Shown here piece after piece: positions 62,701 through 64,000 of a stretch of DNA of 64,000 bases. The stretch lies in the NCBI GenBank assembly GCA_037903355.1, contig JBAJFE010000008.1, forward strand, positions 124,001-188,000. Direction: 5' to 3'. How positions within the stretch are numbered: the first letter of the stretch is position 1; every line of letters starts with the position of its first letter. The notes beneath the pieces are model-generated. The model was given only the letters and a program-made list of their open reading frames with translations, ran no database searches and was not told the origin of the DNA. A program made the translations under genes and the position numbers. The stretch comes from Trichuris trichiura. Its lineage: Eukaryota > Nematoda > Enoplea > Trichinellida > Trichuridae.

Positions 62701-64000
62701 TCTCCATCTTAGTCATCATTGCTACGAGGATGGGATCAGTCGGCTAAGCAATAGGAGAAAAACGTAATGCATATTATCCCTATTGAAACGTAAGAAAAGC
62801 CATATCAGTGCCGATCTTGCAGGTGTACCAAATTTGTCGCAAAATCATATAGGCAATAAAGCGTACAACGTTTGCCCGCATCTCATTTTCAAATGGTTCT
62901 TTGTCCAACAGTCAAGTTTGAACAATTTGCCTGCTTGCTTGTCAACAAACGGTCAGCCGACAATAACGCGGAAATGTTACAACAAACTATAGTTCAATTA
63001 TAGCCAGTGACGTGCGAATAAATCTGCGCCGCATCAATGCGTGCGCCTAGCTGGGAGACCCCCTAAATGTCAGCTGATGCGTACAATCAAACCGCCGCCG
63101 ATGTAATTTCACTATTATTATGCAAATTATGTCACTGAATCAAAGCTAAGCGGAAATGCCAATCCAGCAAGCACCCATTTGACGCCTAAGTAGGGCGATT
63201 GAGAACATTTCGCAACTGAACGTGTTAAGAAAGTTTCGTCTTTACTTGTCTACGCATCATGATGCATTGTAACGATGCTAAAGCTCCTTTGCCTACAACA
63301 TCTGTTCTTTACGATTGTATTATTGAATAGTAATATATAAGAGGTGTTTGAACAAAACAAGATAAATAGAAATAAACTACTACAGTTTGAGAGGAGATAA
63401 ATGCTAACCTATTTATGCAAAGCTTCATTGCTTTACCTATTTTGAATAATTGCAAGCTGCTTTGCGCTTTGCAAGATGATGCTAAGTATGGTACTACTTA
63501 CTTGCTCTGACGAGTCCAATCTGCATACGGCGGAAGTATTGTACTGTTTGATATCCATTTCGGAAGAGTACGATGCGAAGCGCTTGAACTTAGAAGAAAG
63601 AGAACAGCCGGTTCGATGTTTAAGGCGGATTGAGATCAATGATACTTCAAAGTTGTCCGCCGGTTTTCAGAGACGAACCTCTTTAGAGCATTTTCTGACT
63701 TCTCTACGTGGCAACCAATCATTTCCGTGCCAATTCTGTCACCTGGCCGTCCAGTGGCAAATTGTCTGCAATTCTATTTTTAACAATGCATATATAATCC
63801 AATGGCGGGCAGCAATCCGCTTGACGCGTATGAGAAAACTTGAATAGGAGAAAATTCATTCATAGAACATCGTCTTCAAGAAAACGATGGTGTCCATGAC
63901 ATTTTGCTGTCAATGGGCCAGTTATGTGAAACCTCATCCGCTATGCCGGTTCGGACCGATCAAGCCTAGCTGCTTAGAAAACGTTACGAACGATGCAGTA
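59752..64000. other. Window end without a firmly supported gene
   Basis: The left part should include the KLF promoter and 5' UTR. Beyond it, open frames are short. The best remaining one is 63476-63847 (+, 123 codons, ATG start, contains EEYDAKRLNLEEREQPVRC and a CQFC pair). It looks compositionally coding but has no recognised domain and could be one exon of a gene running off the window. The 60613-60963 (-, 116 codons) and 61854-62099 (+) frames are weaker. Octamer element copies lie at 62122-62131 and 63119-63128. Confidence 0.4.
63476..63847 (+). CDS. Hypothetical open reading frame (123 codons)
   Basis: It starts with two ATG codons and ends in TAG at 63845-63847. The first half is acidic and hydrophilic with a helical look (LYCLISISEEYDAKRLNLEE). 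The second half holds one CxxC pair. There is no domain, signal peptide or partner gene that I can identify. It is listed only because its composition is more coding-like than the neighbouring frames. Confidence 0.2.
   Translation: MMLSMVLLTCSDESNLHTAEVLYCLISISEEYDAKRLNLEEREQPVRCLRRIEINDTSKLSAGFQRRTSLEHFLTSLRGNQSFPCQFCHLAVQWQIVCNSIFNNAYIIQWRAAIRLTRMRKLE

Noticed and set aside
1..64000. CRISPR arrays, bacterial operons, tRNA or rRNA genes, integrated viruses
   Set aside because: No regularly spaced direct repeats, Shine-Dalgarno-led gene strings, tRNA B-box with cloverleaf, rRNA core sequence or viral gene was recognised. The spliced gene structure is eukaryotic.

Overview
The window is from a compact metazoan nuclear genome. 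Ten protein-coding genes can be recognised by family, and every one is split by spliceosomal introns, most of them only about 45-70 nt long. Exon phases close without a break in all ten models. Base composition is moderate (a little over 40% GC by eye), CpG is not depleted, and (CG)n tracts are common. Gene content (a TINAG/cathepsin-B-like pseudoprotease, LARP4, a thyroid-hormone-receptor-like nuclear receptor, gamma-tubulin complex component 3, an MRG15-type chromodomain protein, SPSB, ATAD3, two small LIM proteins, a Kruppel-like factor) is that of an invertebrate animal. The very short introns and overall composition would suit a clade I (Trichuris-like) nematode. That placement is inference and was not tested.

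Layout. 1-5.7 kb: no gene supported, microsatellites only. 5.7-8.2 kb (+): TINAG-like secreted pseudoprotease. 8.2-12.8 kb: no gene supported. 12.8-19.0 kb (-): LARP4 in 14 exons. 19.0-29.3 kb: repeat-rich and gene-poor, with a nearly perfect 76-bp hairpin at 28.6 kb. 29.3-31.2 kb (+): thyroid-hormone-receptor-like receptor, convergent with 32.1-38.8 kb (-) GCP3 in about 23 exons. 39.5-40.6 kb (-): MRG15-like protein. 43.8-44.7 kb (+): SPSB. 47.1-50.8 kb (+): ATAD3. 51.8-52.3 kb (-) and 54.0-54.5 kb (+): head-to-head pair of two-LIM proteins sharing one intron position. 56.7-57.1 kb (+): possible small secreted protein. 58.5-59.75 kb (-): KLF. 59.8-64 kb: no gene firmly supported.

The genes do not form a pathway. 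They are unrelated housekeeping and regulatory genes: microtubule nucleation, mRNA stability, mitochondrial nucleoid and membrane, chromatin, ubiquitin ligase adaptor, transcription factors and an extracellular matrix protein. The unusual signals lie mostly outside the protein families. A 10-mer containing the POU octamer (AATTTGCATA) recurs at least 18 times in introns and spacers. Nine exact TGACGTCA palindromes are present. Three of about 71 inferred introns appear to be GC-AG. The 76-bp hairpin has only three non-Watson-Crick pairs, all G.U on the + strand. The nuclear receptor lacks a recognisable AF-2 helix. All exon models were built by hand from the sequence.
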